NCBI GenBank assembly: GCA_902617375.1
Contig: CACMWI010000002.1
Span: 242,639 to 306,638 of the forward strand
Length of the DNA stretch: 64,000 nt
Direction: 5' to 3'
Origin: an uncultured Alphaproteobacteria bacterium
GTDB taxonomy: Bacteria > Pseudomonadota > Alphaproteobacteria > Methylaequorales > Methylaequoraceae
The notes below the pieces were generated by a model that was not told the origin of the DNA, searched no databases, and saw only the letters and a program-made list of their open reading frames with translations. Positions 45,645-54,086 of the stretch are shown in pieces. Made by a program: the position numbers and the translations under genes. Positions within the stretch are counted from its first letter, which is position 1. The number at the start of each line of letters is the position of its first letter.

Positions 45645-46446
45645 TTCATCAGTTTTACTTTCAAAATATATAAAGGCATACACTTTGAAAATGGTAAGCA
45701 AAGCGAAGGCTTCGCATATTGGCGGTGGTTTATCTATAAGTGATATTTTAGCAGTTCTATATAACAATATTTTATATTTTGATTCACAAAAACCTCTCTT
45801 AGATAATAGAGACAGATTTATTTTAAGCAAGGGTCATTGTTGTGCAGCACTATATGCAACACTTGCTTTAAAGAATTTTTTTACAATGAGAGACCTAAAT
45901 AGTTTTGCTCAATTCGGTTCAAACTTTATGTCTCATGCTTCTCATAAAGTCAAAGGCGTTGAATTTTCAACTGGATCATTAGGACATGGACTTCCTTATG
46001 CAGTTGGCAAAGCAGTGGCTGCAAAGTCTAGGAACAAAAAATGGGAAGTTTTTGTTTTGTTAAGCGATGGTGAACTTAATGAAGGAAGTAATTGGGAGGC
46101 AACGTTATTTGCATCTCATCATAATCTAAATAATCTTACAATAATAGTTGATTACAACAAGTTACAAAGTTTAACAACAGTCGAAAAAACTATTAAAATT
46201 GAACCTTTAAAAGATAAATTTGAAGCATTTGGATGTTATGTATCTGAAGTAAATGGTCACGACCACGAAGAGTTAAAAAATAGTTTATCAAAAACAAATA
46301 AAAAAAACTCACCAAAAGTAATTATAGCCCACACAGTAAAAGGTAAAGGTGTAAGTTTTATGGAAAATAGAATTGAATGGCATTACAAAAGCCCTGATGA
46401 AGATCAATTAAAGATGGCATTAAATGAGATTGGTGTGATGTTATGA
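45634..46446 (+). CDS. Transketolase, N-terminal subunit
   Basis: This 270-residue protein corresponds to the pyrophosphate-binding half of transketolase. Thiamin diphosphate and Mg binding is visible in LSDGELNEGSNWEA (the GDG...N motif as SDGELNEG). Other hallmarks are KASHIGGGLS near the N-terminus (KSGHPG-like), LSKGHCCAALY, and EFSTGSLGHGLP. It overlaps the epimerase gene by 11 bases and the C-terminal subunit by four. Its place in a CDP-sugar cassette argues for a sugar-branching or chain-extending role and against central metabolism, but that is inference. Confidence 0.88.
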   Translation: MNINSSVLLSKYIKAYTLKMVSKAKASHIGGGLSISDILAVLYNNILYFDSQKPLLDNRDRFILSKGHCCAALYATLALKNFFTMRDLNSFAQFGSNFMSHASHKVKGVEFSTGSLGHGLPYAVGKAVAAKSRNKKWEVFVLLSDGELNEGSNWEATLFASHHNLNNLTIIVDYNKLQSLTTVEKTIKIEPLKDKFEAFGCYVSEVNGHDHEELKNSLSKTNKKNSPKVIIAHTVKGKGVSFMENRIEWHYKSPDEDQLKMALNEIGVML

Positions 46447-47342
46447 GAAATTATTTTATTGATCTATTAACTAAAGAAGCAAAATCAAATAATAAAATAA
46501 TGTTAATGGTTGGTGATTTAGGTTTTAGTGTTGTGGAAAATTTCAAAGAGAAATATCCAAAACAATTTATTAATGCAGGTGTTGCTGAGCAAAATATGAC
46601 AGGTATGGCTGCAGGACTAGCTTCTGAAAAATTTCATGTTTTCACATATTCCATTGCAAATTTTAATACATTTAGATGTTCAGAACAGATTAGAAATGAT
46701 ATTGATTACCATAACTATAATGTAACTGTTGTATCAGTAGGTGGTGGATTATCCTATGGCGCACTTGGCTACTCTCATCATGCTATTCAAGATTATGCTC
46801 TTATGCGTTCGTTTCCTAACATGACAATTTACGCACCTGGCACTCGGTCTGAAATAGCAAATTGTATGAAACAAATTTTTAAAAGCAAGTCTCCAGCCTA
46901 TCTGAGGTTAGGAAAGACTTTACCAAAAAATTTAAAGAAACCTAATCAACCTCATGATCATGCTCCGGGTAAATGGACAAAAATTCTTGAATGTAAAAAC
47001 CGTGAATCAAGAAAATGTATTCTAACAACAGGAGCCGTTATTGACGATGCAGTTAAAATGCAAAAAAAAGAGGAATTTTCAAATTATCATATTTATTCTC
47101 TTCCAATTTGGGGGATGAAATATAAAACTCTACAAGCACAACAGATTAATAAATGGGATGAAATCGTAACCCTCGAGGATCATTTAGAAGACGGTGGTTT
47201 TGGATCATATATTTTAGAATGTAATTCAAGCATTCAAAAAGTTGGAGAAACCAAAATTAAATTAAAATCATTGAATAAGAATGTATGCAATACCGTGGGA
47301 GATCAAGATAATCTAAAGGAACATTTCAAATTCGCACACTAA
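46443..47342 (+). CDS. Transketolase, C-terminal subunit
   Basis: This 299-residue protein carries the pyrimidine-binding half that completes the split transketolase. NAGVAEQNMTGMAAGLA contains the conserved Glu that activates thiamin diphosphate. SVGGGLSYGALGYSHHAIQD is the strongly conserved second motif, and YLRLGKTLP leads to the C-terminal Rossmann-like domain. Together with the preceding gene it should form an alpha2-beta2 enzyme transferring a two-carbon ketol unit. It is the last gene of the forward cassette, ending 23 bases from a convergent gene. Confidence 0.88.
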   Translation: MRNYFIDLLTKEAKSNNKIMLMVGDLGFSVVENFKEKYPKQFINAGVAEQNMTGMAAGLASEKFHVFTYSIANFNTFRCSEQIRNDIDYHNYNVTVVSVGGGLSYGALGYSHHAIQDYALMRSFPNMTIYAPGTRSEIANCMKQIFKSKSPAYLRLGKTLPKNLKKPNQPHDHAPGKWTKILECKNRESRKCILTTGAVIDDAVKMQKKEEFSNYHIYSLPIWGMKYKTLQAQQINKWDEIVTLEDHLEDGGFGSYILECNSSIQKVGETKIKLKSLNKNVCNTVGDQDNLKEHFKFAH

Positions 47343-47365
47343 CTAAAATAAGTTGTGCTACAGCG

Positions 47366-49087
47366 TTATCTTAAAATAAGACCGTCTAACTCTTTTTGCC
47401 AACAGTCCTTTTTTGATTGTCTGATAAGCTCGACACTTTTATACCATTCAGTTTTCTTACTTTTTAATCCCCATCGCCAGTCAGGATCTTTGGCAATTAG
47501 AATTTTTGTAGGTTTGTTTAAAGTTCCTCCTATATGAGCTAACGAGGTATCAACTGTTAATAATTCGTCTAATTGTAAAACAATAACAGCAGTATCAGCC
47601 CAATCATCAATCAACTCATCACAAATTACTACATTTTGAAATTTTTGAAGAAATTTTTTATCTCTTTTTGTTAGATTTTTATCAACTGCAAAAAATTGAC
47701 AATTCTGATTTTTAAAAATTTTACTGAAAATTATAAGATCAATTGATCTGCTTATATCTGCAATATGTTCTTTATTTCCTTTCCAGGAAATGCCAATATT
47801 TTTCTTCTCGTTAGCCAAAATTCTTTTTATTTTTTTGTTAAGTTCTTTCTTATCATTTTTTAATTTTTTTAAATTAAACTTAGGCGGTGGAGGAGTATTA
47901 TTATAATTTCCCAAAAGGAACGGGATATTCATTGTGAAAGTTTTATAATCAAATTTTTCTAGTTCTTCATTTTCTAGTTTGGAAGAGAATCGAATCAAAT
48001 GAGAATTATTCGCATACTTCAGAAGTGAAAAAACAGATTTGTTAGCACCCAATGCTGTAATTTTATGACCAAGACCCAATAGTGGTTCTAAATATCTATA
48101 AAAATGTAAATAATCTCCAAATCCTTGTTCAAAAAGGACAAGAATATTAAATTTTCTTTTTGAAAATAAAGCATTCTTATTTAGTTCTTCGATATCTTCA
48201 ATTAAATTTATTTTCGCAATTTCATTCTGTGGATTTTTACTTTTTGATTTTAATTTATAATTTACTAAATTCATAAAGTTAGTTCTATTCGAGTTATCAA
48301 TTAAATTGTAAAGCCTAAATCCCTCTTCTTTATTTCCAATTTTTAGATTTGTAATCGCTAGAGAAGTTGTTAGTGGTTTAGAAAGAGGAAACATTTCAAT
48401 ACCAGATTTAAGTTTTTCAATGGCATCATCATATTTTGAATGTGATTGTAAAATATTGCATTCTAACTGTATTGCGAAATCGGTCATGAGGTGATTTATT
48501 CTTTTACTTTGTTTTAAACAAAATACAGCTTTATTTAAATTTCTGCATATGTAGTAACAATTTCCTAGAGCTAACCAACTACTATAAGACTTAGGATTCA
48601 ACTCTACACATTTTTCATAATAATTTAATGCTTTCTTTTTTTCTCCGACTTTGAGCAGATGTCTTGCAAAGATATTTAAAAAAAATTCATTATTTGGATG
48701 ATATTTCACAGCCTTTTGAGCTACTTTTCCAATACCTTTCCAAAGATTTAGTTTTAAAAGCATTTTTAAAAATAAACTATGTGCCGCCTCAAAATTTGGA
48801 TCTTTTCTTAGCACATACTTTATTCTTTTTATTGAACCCTGAACATCTAAGGATGAGAATTCTTTTGCTGCCAGCATATAATTTCCTAAATCAGATTTAG
48901 AACTCTTGAAATACTCAATACCTTGCTTCTCAACTGATAAATAATTTTGTTTATTTTTTACAATTTCAGTAAAGTGATCATGTTTAAAATTTGAATTTCT
49001 ATTTGAAGAATTATTTACACTTTCATGTAAAAGTTTCTTTTTTTGATCCAGTAAAAATTTTCCAACTAATTGAGAGTTTGAAGACAT
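47366..49087 (-). CDS. TPR-repeat glycosyltransferase (GT9/GT41-like C-terminus)
   Basis: The 573-residue protein has tetratricopeptide repeats over about residues 70-260, for example KKALNYYEKCVELNPKSYS with the Trp/Leu/Gly/Tyr/Ala pattern. The C-terminal domain (about 310-573) is like the ADP-heptose-type or O-GlcNAc-like GT-B half. ISWKGN and SRSID begin it, DDWADTAVIVLQLDELLTVDT and SLAHIGGTLNKPT hold the sugar-nucleotide site, and PDWRWGL is also characteristic. Such proteins are abundant in marine Alphaproteobacteria and probably glycosylate proteins or surface polymers. No signal peptide or TM segment is visible. Confidence 0.82.
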   Translation of the reverse strand: MSSNSQLVGKFLLDQKKKLLHESVNNSSNRNSNFKHDHFTEIVKNKQNYLSVEKQGIEYFKSSKSDLGNYMLAAKEFSSLDVQGSIKRIKYVLRKDPNFEAAHSLFLKMLLKLNLWKGIGKVAQKAVKYHPNNEFFLNIFARHLLKVGEKKKALNYYEKCVELNPKSYSSWLALGNCYYICRNLNKAVFCLKQSKRINHLMTDFAIQLECNILQSHSKYDDAIEKLKSGIEMFPLSKPLTTSLAITNLKIGNKEEGFRLYNLIDNSNRTNFMNLVNYKLKSKSKNPQNEIAKINLIEDIEELNKNALFSKRKFNILVLFEQGFGDYLHFYRYLEPLLGLGHKITALGANKSVFSLLKYANNSHLIRFSSKLENEELEKFDYKTFTMNIPFLLGNYNNTPPPPKFNLKKLKNDKKELNKKIKRILANEKKNIGISWKGNKEHIADISRSIDLIIFSKIFKNQNCQFFAVDKNLTKRDKKFLQKFQNVVICDELIDDWADTAVIVLQLDELLTVDTSLAHIGGTLNKPTKILIAKDPDWRWGLKSKKTEWYKSVELIRQSKKDCWQKELDGLILR

Positions 49088-49155
49088 AATTTCATAATTA
49101 CAATTTTTATGCCAATAAAGGTGTGATTAAAAAATTAAATTAGACTAAAAGAGAT

Positions 49156-50352
49156 TTATTTTTCTATTTTATTTATAAATGCTTTTGAAGCGATCAAACT
49201 CAATAATAAAAAATAACTTGCTTGCCACCAACCCAACCAAAATGAAAAATTTACAAAGGAAGAACTCCAAAAAAAACTATTTAAAAAAATGAGATGTAAT
49301 TTGAACTTTAAAGATTGATGCAATTTCCAAACTCTAACATTTATTATATATATTAATAAAATAAAAAAAAAGGTTCCACAGACTCCTGTTTCAAGAAGAA
49401 TTTCGATTAGAAAGTTGTGAGGGTGGCTCGGAATAAAATTCATATCTCCAGTGTACTTTGACCCAATATCTACTTGACTTCCATCTATAAAGTTTGAAGA
49501 ATCTTGACCATATCCAAATAAAGGTCTTAGTATAAACTTTTGAATAGAAAATCCCCAAATAATTTGTCGGTGATGATCTATTAAATCTGTGGGTATTTTA
49601 AACTCAAAGTTTGCTAAAGACTTCTGATCAAATTTATTGGGTAAGTTTTTATAAAATAGAAAACTTAAAATAATCGAAATACAAAAAGAGACTGTTAATA
49701 GAAAATATTTAAGTTTATATAAAACTTGTAATTTTTTGTAACAGAAGAAAATAAAACATAAAAAAATACCAATAAGGATACCTAAAATACTAGCGCTCGA
49801 TCCTGACATTATAATATTTGGAATTAGTAAAAAAATAGTGATGTAATTAAACTTTGATTTAATTAAAAAACAATTTAATACTGTAAAAATTGTCATCAAA
49901 TTTACAAATCCTTTAAATTTACTTAATTCATGGAAGTCATAATTTATTACATTATAGATAAAAATTAGTAATGCATTTGCGGCAAAACTTATACTTAAAA
50001 TTTTAAATAAGAAAATTGCTTTCTTCTTATTTTCTAAAAGAATTAGAAAAACAAAAAATGAAAGAATTATAAACAAATTTAAGTAAATTATTACCAAAAA
50101 TGATCTGTATGGTTTAATTGATAAAAAAGCAGAAATAAAAAAGAAAAATAAAAAAAAACTAGTAATTAAAACTTCGTACTTACTAATTTTTTTGAAAATC
50201 CTTTTTGATTTAATAATAATTGCTTCTAAGTTGAAAAATATTAATATCAAAATTCCTAAAATTAACGAGACACCAAAAGCAATTTTATTTAATAGGAGGA
50301 ACAAAAAGGAAAAACCAATTAAAAGAATTGCATAATCTGAAAGTTTGGTCAT
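49156..50352 (-). CDS. O-antigen ligase / Wzy-type polymerase family membrane protein
   Basis: The 398 residues have about ten hydrophobic helices and a large periplasmic loop (about residues 240-310). The loop carries the Wzy_C-type motif SHPHNFLIEILLETG, with the His pair typical of WaaL ligases and Wzy polymerases, preceded by RPLFGYGQDSS. It would join or polymerise surface polysaccharide on the periplasmic side of the inner membrane. Ligase versus polymerase cannot be separated by sequence alone. It is the last gene of a small reverse operon with a four-base gap to the 83-residue membrane protein. Confidence 0.85.
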   Translation of the reverse strand: MTKLSDYAILLIGFSFLFLLLNKIAFGVSLILGILILIFFNLEAIIIKSKRIFKKISKYEVLITSFFLFFFFISAFLSIKPYRSFLVIIYLNLFIILSFFVFLILLENKKKAIFLFKILSISFAANALLIFIYNVINYDFHELSKFKGFVNLMTIFTVLNCFLIKSKFNYITIFLLIPNIIMSGSSASILGILIGIFLCFIFFCYKKLQVLYKLKYFLLTVSFCISIILSFLFYKNLPNKFDQKSLANFEFKIPTDLIDHHRQIIWGFSIQKFILRPLFGYGQDSSNFIDGSQVDIGSKYTGDMNFIPSHPHNFLIEILLETGVCGTFFFILLIYIINVRVWKLHQSLKFKLHLIFLNSFFWSSSFVNFSFWLGWWQASYFLLLSLIASKAFINKIEK

Positions 50353-50356
50353 TTGA

Positions 50357-50608
50357 TTAAAAAATTACATATAATATTATTTTACCAAGTAAAATAGACA
50401 CAACTGCAAAAATTAAAAATCTTAATGTTAAATTCAGATGACTAATTAATTTTTCCTTGCTAAATTTTGAAAATAGGAAGTTAAATATTTTAAGACAATA
50501 GTTTAATAAAAATAAAAATAATGCACCAATACAAAAGTAAAGAAAGTATTTAATAAGATTATAGTAAAATCCAATCTCATTTTGCAGAGATATAAAATAT
50601 TCCTTCAT
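50357..50608 (-). CDS. Small two-helix membrane protein of unknown function
   Basis: I do not recognise this 83-residue protein. It shows two hydrophobic helices, about residues 19-42 (FLYFCIGALFLFLLNYC) and 62-81 (LTLRFLIFAVVSILLGKIIL), with a Lys-rich linker. The likely topology is both ends in the cytoplasm. Its ATG overlaps the stop of the upstream zinc-ribbon gene (ATGA), and the O-antigen ligase follows after four bases. It is therefore translation-coupled into a polysaccharide-related operon. Confidence 0.6.
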   Translation of the reverse strand: MKEYFISLQNEIGFYYNLIKYFLYFCIGALFLFLLNYCLKIFNFLFSKFSKEKLISHLNLTLRFLIFAVVSILLGKIILYVIF

Positions 50609-50748
50609 TTATTTTCAATAATTTTTTGTTCGCAACCTGTGCAAATTTGATAATCTAATGATTTTTTGGGGTAAACTGTGGAAATTTCTTCGGAGTAGAC
50701 CCAAAAGACTGAGCCACATTTCTGACACTCAATCCACAATTTTTCCAT
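50605..50748 (-). CDS. 47-residue zinc-ribbon small protein
   Basis: This short gene encodes 47 residues. It has CQKC at residues 8-11 and CTGC at 36-39, two CxxC knuckles 24 residues apart, which is a classic zinc ribbon. Aromatic residues around the first knuckle (LWIECQKCGSVFWVY) resemble rubredoxin-like or zf-ribbon domains. The stop codon overlaps the next start as ATGA, so its translation is linked to the membrane protein and ligase. The function is unknown. The intact cysteine pairs and the overlap are the main reasons to accept it as real. Confidence 0.65.
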   Translation of the reverse strand: MEKLWIECQKCGSVFWVYSEEISTVYPKKSLDYQICTGCEQKIIENK

Positions 50749-50756
50749 GGAAAAAG

Positions 50757-50852
50757 TTAGCCTTTCTTTAATTTATCTAAAACTTTAGAAAAAATTCCTT
50801 GAAGTTCTTCTTTTTTAACTTTTTTAGGATCAACTTTAATATTTTTTGACAT
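50757..50852 (-). CDS. 31-residue lysine-rich small protein
   Basis: A candidate very small gene. ATG at 50852 is preceded by an AAGGAA Shine-Dalgarno seven bases upstream, and the frame encodes 31 residues (MSKNIKVDPKKVKKEELQGI...), ending nine bases before the zinc-ribbon gene. The peptide is highly basic with one predicted amphipathic helix and could bind nucleic acid or membrane, but nothing identifies it. The good ribosome-binding site and position at the head of a reverse operon, next to the divergent yjbQ promoter, support it. Chance cannot be excluded. Confidence 0.45.
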   Translation of the reverse strand: MSKNIKVDPKKVKKEELQGIFSKVLDKLKKG

Positions 50853-50915
50853 TTAATTTCCTTCCAAAGCGTTTATATTATGCTTTGCAATCATTACTGT
50901 CAATAGAGAATATTT

Positions 50916-51329
50916 ATGCCGCAAGTGTTCAAGAAACTAACATTTAATTCATCTCAAAAGAACTTTATTGAAATTACAAGTGATATTAAAAGAGAATTAG
51001 AAAAATTAAATATGCAAAACGGATTAATAAATATATCTGTTCTTCATACCAGTTGTTCATTATTGATTCAAGAAAACGCTGATCCATCCGTACAATTAGA
51101 TATTAAAAATTTCTTAGAAGAAATAGCTCCAGAAAAAAATTATATTCATAGCTCTGAAGGAGCTGACGATATGCCAGCCCATTTAAAATCACTTCTTACA
51201 CAAACACATATTAGTCTTAGTTTTAAAGACAAAAAATTAATTCTGGGAACATGGCAGGGGATATTCTTGCTAGAACATAGAGTTTCTGATAAAATCAGAA
51301 ATGTGCAACTACATTTTATAGGTGATTAA
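50916..51329 (+). CDS. yjbQ: YjbQ/UPF0047 family protein (secondary thiamine-phosphate synthase type)
   Basis: The 137 residues match the compact YjbQ family. ISVLHTSCSLLIQENADP is the main signature. HSSEGADDMPAHLKSLL contains the conserved His/Asp cluster, and LGTWQGIFLLEHR is near the C-terminus. Members show weak thiamine-phosphate synthase activity in genetic tests, but the true function is unsettled. It is divergent from the small-protein operon, and its stop overlaps the thioredoxin-like gene by eight bases. Confidence 0.93.
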   Translation: MPQVFKKLTFNSSQKNFIEITSDIKRELEKLNMQNGLINISVLHTSCSLLIQENADPSVQLDIKNFLEEIAPEKNYIHSSEGADDMPAHLKSLLTQTHISLSFKDKKLILGTWQGIFLLEHRVSDKIRNVQLHFIGD

Positions 51330-51882
51330 AATAGTACTTCTAAGTTCTCCCTTATGTGATTTCGGAAAAAAAATAATTAATTTTTCGCTAAAGAACATTG
51401 ATAAAAAAATTTATAAACTCAATGATCTAGTTGGTTCAAATGGAACTCTAGTTATGTTCATTTGTAATCATTGCCCCTATGTTAAAGCAATTATTACAAA
51501 ACTTGTAACAACAACAAGAGAACTAGAAAAAATTGGTATTAATTCAATTGCGATTATGCCTAATGATTTTATAAAATATCCAGAAGATAATTTTGAAAAA
51601 ATGTGTATTTTTTCAAAAAAACATAAATTTAATTTCCCATATTTAATTGACGAATCTCAAAAAGTTTCAAAAGATTTTGGAGCAGTTTGCACTCCTGATT
51701 TTTTTGGATACAACAGAAAGGGGTTGTTGAACTATAGAGGTAGAATAAGTGAAATGAATAATTTAAAGTTTGTTAATGAGAAGAACGAATTACTCGATGC
51801 AATGACAATGATTAGTAAAACAAATAGAGGGCCAAAGATTCAGTACCCCAGCGCAGGTTGCAGTGTGAAATGGAAAAATTAA
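51322..51882 (+). CDS. Thioredoxin-like/AhpC-TSA family cytosolic protein
   Basis: This 186-residue protein starts with GTG, inside the yjbQ 3' end. The redox site is FICNHCPYVKA, a CxxC-type motif (CNHC) on the first helix of a thioredoxin fold. VCTPDFFGYN contains the cis-proline position (TPD) preceded by another Cys, and YRGRI occurs further on. This pattern is typical of a broadly distributed family annotated as thioredoxin family or redoxin-domain proteins. No signal peptide is visible. Electron donor and substrate are unknown. It is convergent with the HAD gene with a four-base overlap. Confidence 0.85.
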   Translation: MIKIVLLSSPLCDFGKKIINFSLKNIDKKIYKLNDLVGSNGTLVMFICNHCPYVKAIITKLVTTTRELEKIGINSIAIMPNDFIKYPEDNFEKMCIFSKKHKFNFPYLIDESQKVSKDFGAVCTPDFFGYNRKGLLNYRGRISEMNNLKFVNEKNELLDAMTMISKTNRGPKIQYPSAGCSVKWKN

Positions 51883-52568
51883 AAATCTAATTTTTTAATA
51901 ATTTCTCTTGAGTCTTTTCCCACGTAATCTGGTCTATAATAAAAATCACTAAGTTTTTTTTCATATCTAGTTATATATGCAGTTTTTAATCCAGCTAATT
52001 TAGCTCCATTGATATCCCACCCATGAGCAGCAATCATTAAAGCTCTTCCAGGCTTTATTTTCATTTTCTCACATGTTTTTAGATAAATCTCTTTAGCCGG
52101 CTTCCATATTTTAAAACTATTAATTGAAAAACATCGGTCAATGAAATTATCTATATTATTTTTTTTTAAAAGTAACTTTGTATTTGATACTGATCCATTA
52201 GTTAAAGTAACTATTTTAATTTTATTTTTTTTTAAACATTTAAGCGAAGTTTTTATATCAAGATGAACTTTTAAATTTGCAAATTCGTCAAATATAGAGT
52301 TGATAATTTTATTATTATAAGGCGAGTTATTTTGTAAAAAAATTCTTGTTAGTTCGTTTTTTCCTATTGTTTTAAAATTCACAAATTGTTGACTCAAAGA
52401 GCTTGAAAAACCTTCTTTAAGAACTGATAAAAACCAACTATCTACTAAACTTTCTTTAAGCCCAAATTCTTTAAACTTTATATTTAGTGCGTTTAAGGAA
52501 AACATCGTCTGGTTTACATCAAATATTACAAGATCAATATCATTAGTTTTTGTTTTTTTCTTTTGCAT
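51879..52568 (-). CDS. HAD-superfamily hydrolase, haloacid dehalogenase type II-like
   Basis: The 229 residues have the HAD core: VIFDVNQTMFSL with the nucleophile Asp (motif I; the usual second Asp is Asn, as in many dehalogenase-like members), TLTNGS (motif II), the Lys in FKIWKPAKEIY, and AAHGWDINGAKLAG (motif IV region). The cap domain occupies about residues 20-100. It may hydrolyse 2-haloacids or a small phosphate ester; there is no contextual clue. It has no operon partner on its strand. Confidence 0.85.
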   Translation of the reverse strand: MQKKKTKTNDIDLVIFDVNQTMFSLNALNIKFKEFGLKESLVDSWFLSVLKEGFSSSLSQQFVNFKTIGKNELTRIFLQNNSPYNNKIINSIFDEFANLKVHLDIKTSLKCLKKNKIKIVTLTNGSVSNTKLLLKKNNIDNFIDRCFSINSFKIWKPAKEIYLKTCEKMKIKPGRALMIAAHGWDINGAKLAGLKTAYITRYEKKLSDFYYRPDYVGKDSREIIKKLDF

Positions 52569-52668
52569 AACATCTGCTTTTTAAAATTATGAATGATTTG
52601 AATAGTAACCTCAATGACAATAAAAAATAGTTCTTAAAACTTCACGGAATTTTTTATAAACTTTCTTG

Positions 52669-53178
52669 ATGAAAAGTTTGAGTTTTTTGAGACATGCAGA
52701 ATCAGAGTATAATTATATTGATAATAGTGATTTTGATAGACCAATTAAAAAATCGGGTTTAAAAATGACAAAAATTTGTGCAGAATATTTAAAAAAAAAT
52801 AATATTAGTTATGATCTTTTATTTTGTTCTCCTGCATTAAGGACGAAGCAAACTTCAAGTTACTTTCTTACAGCTATGAATTTAAAAACCATAAAAGTTG
52901 TTTATGATTATAATCTTTATGAGGGCAGTTCAGAAAACTTTTTGTTAAGAGTTAGTAATTTAAAAAAATATCAAGATATTTTAGTAGTGACACATGAACC
53001 TCAAATTTTATTTTTTAAAGATTTTTTTCTGTCTAAAACTGATTGTTGGCCAAAAATTAAAGATCTAGAAATTGTAACTTCTTCGATTCTTTCCATTAAT
53101 TTTGATATAAATATGTGGAATGAGATTAACGATAGTAATGTTCAATCCTATAAATTCCTTAATCCAACACTTCTTTGA
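52669..53178 (+). CDS. SixA-type histidine phosphatase
   Basis: The 169 residues (starting at MKSLSF; a TTG directly before is ignored) belong to the histidine phosphatase (phosphoglycerate mutase-like) superfamily. SFLRHAESEYN holds the phosphorylated His in the RHG-type motif (RHA). YDLLFCSPALRTKQTS provides the second Arg (CSPALRTxQT), and VVTHEPQI the second His. The short, SixA-like form lacks large insertions. Relatives remove phosphate from histidine on Hpt domains. It lies alone upstream of the flagellar operon, separated by 111 bases containing the sigma-54 promoter. Confidence 0.85.
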   Translation: MKSLSFLRHAESEYNYIDNSDFDRPIKKSGLKMTKICAEYLKKNNISYDLLFCSPALRTKQTSSYFLTAMNLKTIKVVYDYNLYEGSSENFLLRVSNLKKYQDILVVTHEPQILFFKDFFLSKTDCWPKIKDLEIVTSSILSINFDINMWNEINDSNVQSYKFLNPTLL

Positions 53179-53235
53179 TTAAAATTTTTTTTTTATAATT
53201 TTTCAAAAGATTTTATTATTAAATTAAAGAATACG

Positions 53236-53251
53236 TGGCATGGTGTTTGCA
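53236..53251 (+). promoter_or_regulatory. Sigma-54 (RpoN) promoter of the flagellar operon
   Basis: The sequence TGGCATGGTGTTTGCA matches the full -24/-12 consensus TGGCAYRNNNNTTGCW at every fixed position, with correct GG-GC spacing. Transcription would start about 12 bases downstream, near 53261, leaving a short leader with an AGAGGA ribosome-binding site before flgG. Middle and late flagellar operons of Alphaproteobacteria are commonly sigma-54 dependent. An upstream activator site was not recognised. Confidence 0.9.
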
Positions 53252-53289
53252 GTTGTTATCTCAAACTTAAACCTAGAAAGAGGATTACA

Positions 53290-54078
53290 ATGGCAATTAA
53301 TGCAATGCATGTAGCTAAAACCGGACTCAATGCACAACAAGTAAGAATGCAAGTTATTTCAAATAATCTTGCTAACGTAAATACTAATGGATTTAAAAGG
53401 GACAGAGCAAATTTTGAATCCCTACTATATCAAATTATTAGAAGTAGTGGAGCTCAAACCTCAGTTGATACTGAGCTTACTTCAGGTTTTTCAGTTGGTA
53501 CCGGTGTGAATATTGTCAATTCTAATAAACTGCACTCGCAAGGTAGTATCGTTTCAACAGATAATTCGTTAGATTTAGCAATTGACGGTGGAGGTTTTTT
53601 TCAAGTTTTACTTCCAGATGGACAAGTTGTTTACACAAGAAATGGTGCTTTTTCTAGGAATAATGAAGGTATTCTTACAACCAATAGTGGTTTTATAATT
53701 CAGCCAGAGATTGCAATCCCAGCTGAAGCTACAAAAATAAACGTTTCAGCAGACGGTATTGTTTCTGTTCAAATTCCTGAGCAGGTAGAAGCTCAAGAAG
53801 TTGGTCAGTTACAGTTAGCTGATTTCCAAAATAGAACAGGTTTACAGCCAATAGGTGAAAATTTCTATGTAGAAACAACCTCCAGTGGACCTCCGGTTAT
53901 TGAAAACCCATTTGCTGCAGGATTCGGAAAAATTATTCAAGGATCATTAGAAAGCTCCAACGTAAATGTAGTTCAGGAATTAGTTGACATGATTGAAACT
54001 CAAAGAGCGTATGAAGTGAACTCAAAAGCAATCACCTCAGTTGACGAGATGCTTAGATTTGTAAGTAACAATTTATAG
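53290..54078 (+). CDS. flgG: Flagellar distal rod protein FlgG
   Basis: A 262-residue subunit of the distal rod that passes through the P- and L-rings. The N-terminal D0 (KTGLNAQQVRMQVISNNLANVNTNGFKRD) and C-terminal D0 (SSNVNVVQELVDMIETQRAYEVNSKAI) are the signature coiled-coil segments, and the length is that of FlgG rather than the shorter FlgF. The rod-length specific region EPLLYQ reads ESLLYQ. It is the first gene after the sigma-54 promoter. flgF and flgA, frequent neighbours in other Alphaproteobacteria, are not next to it. Confidence 0.97.
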   Translation: MAINAMHVAKTGLNAQQVRMQVISNNLANVNTNGFKRDRANFESLLYQIIRSSGAQTSVDTELTSGFSVGTGVNIVNSNKLHSQGSIVSTDNSLDLAIDGGGFFQVLLPDGQVVYTRNGAFSRNNEGILTTNSGFIIQPEIAIPAEATKINVSADGIVSVQIPEQVEAQEVGQLQLADFQNRTGLQPIGENFYVETTSSGPPVIENPFAAGFGKIIQGSLESSNVNVVQELVDMIETQRAYEVNSKAITSVDEMLRFVSNNL

Positions 54079-54086
54079 GATTTAAC

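Noticed and set aside
51879..52568. HAD protein with Asn in place of the second motif I Asp as an inactive enzyme
   Set aside because: Haloacid dehalogenase-type HAD proteins often lack the second Asp, so the substitution does not imply loss of function.
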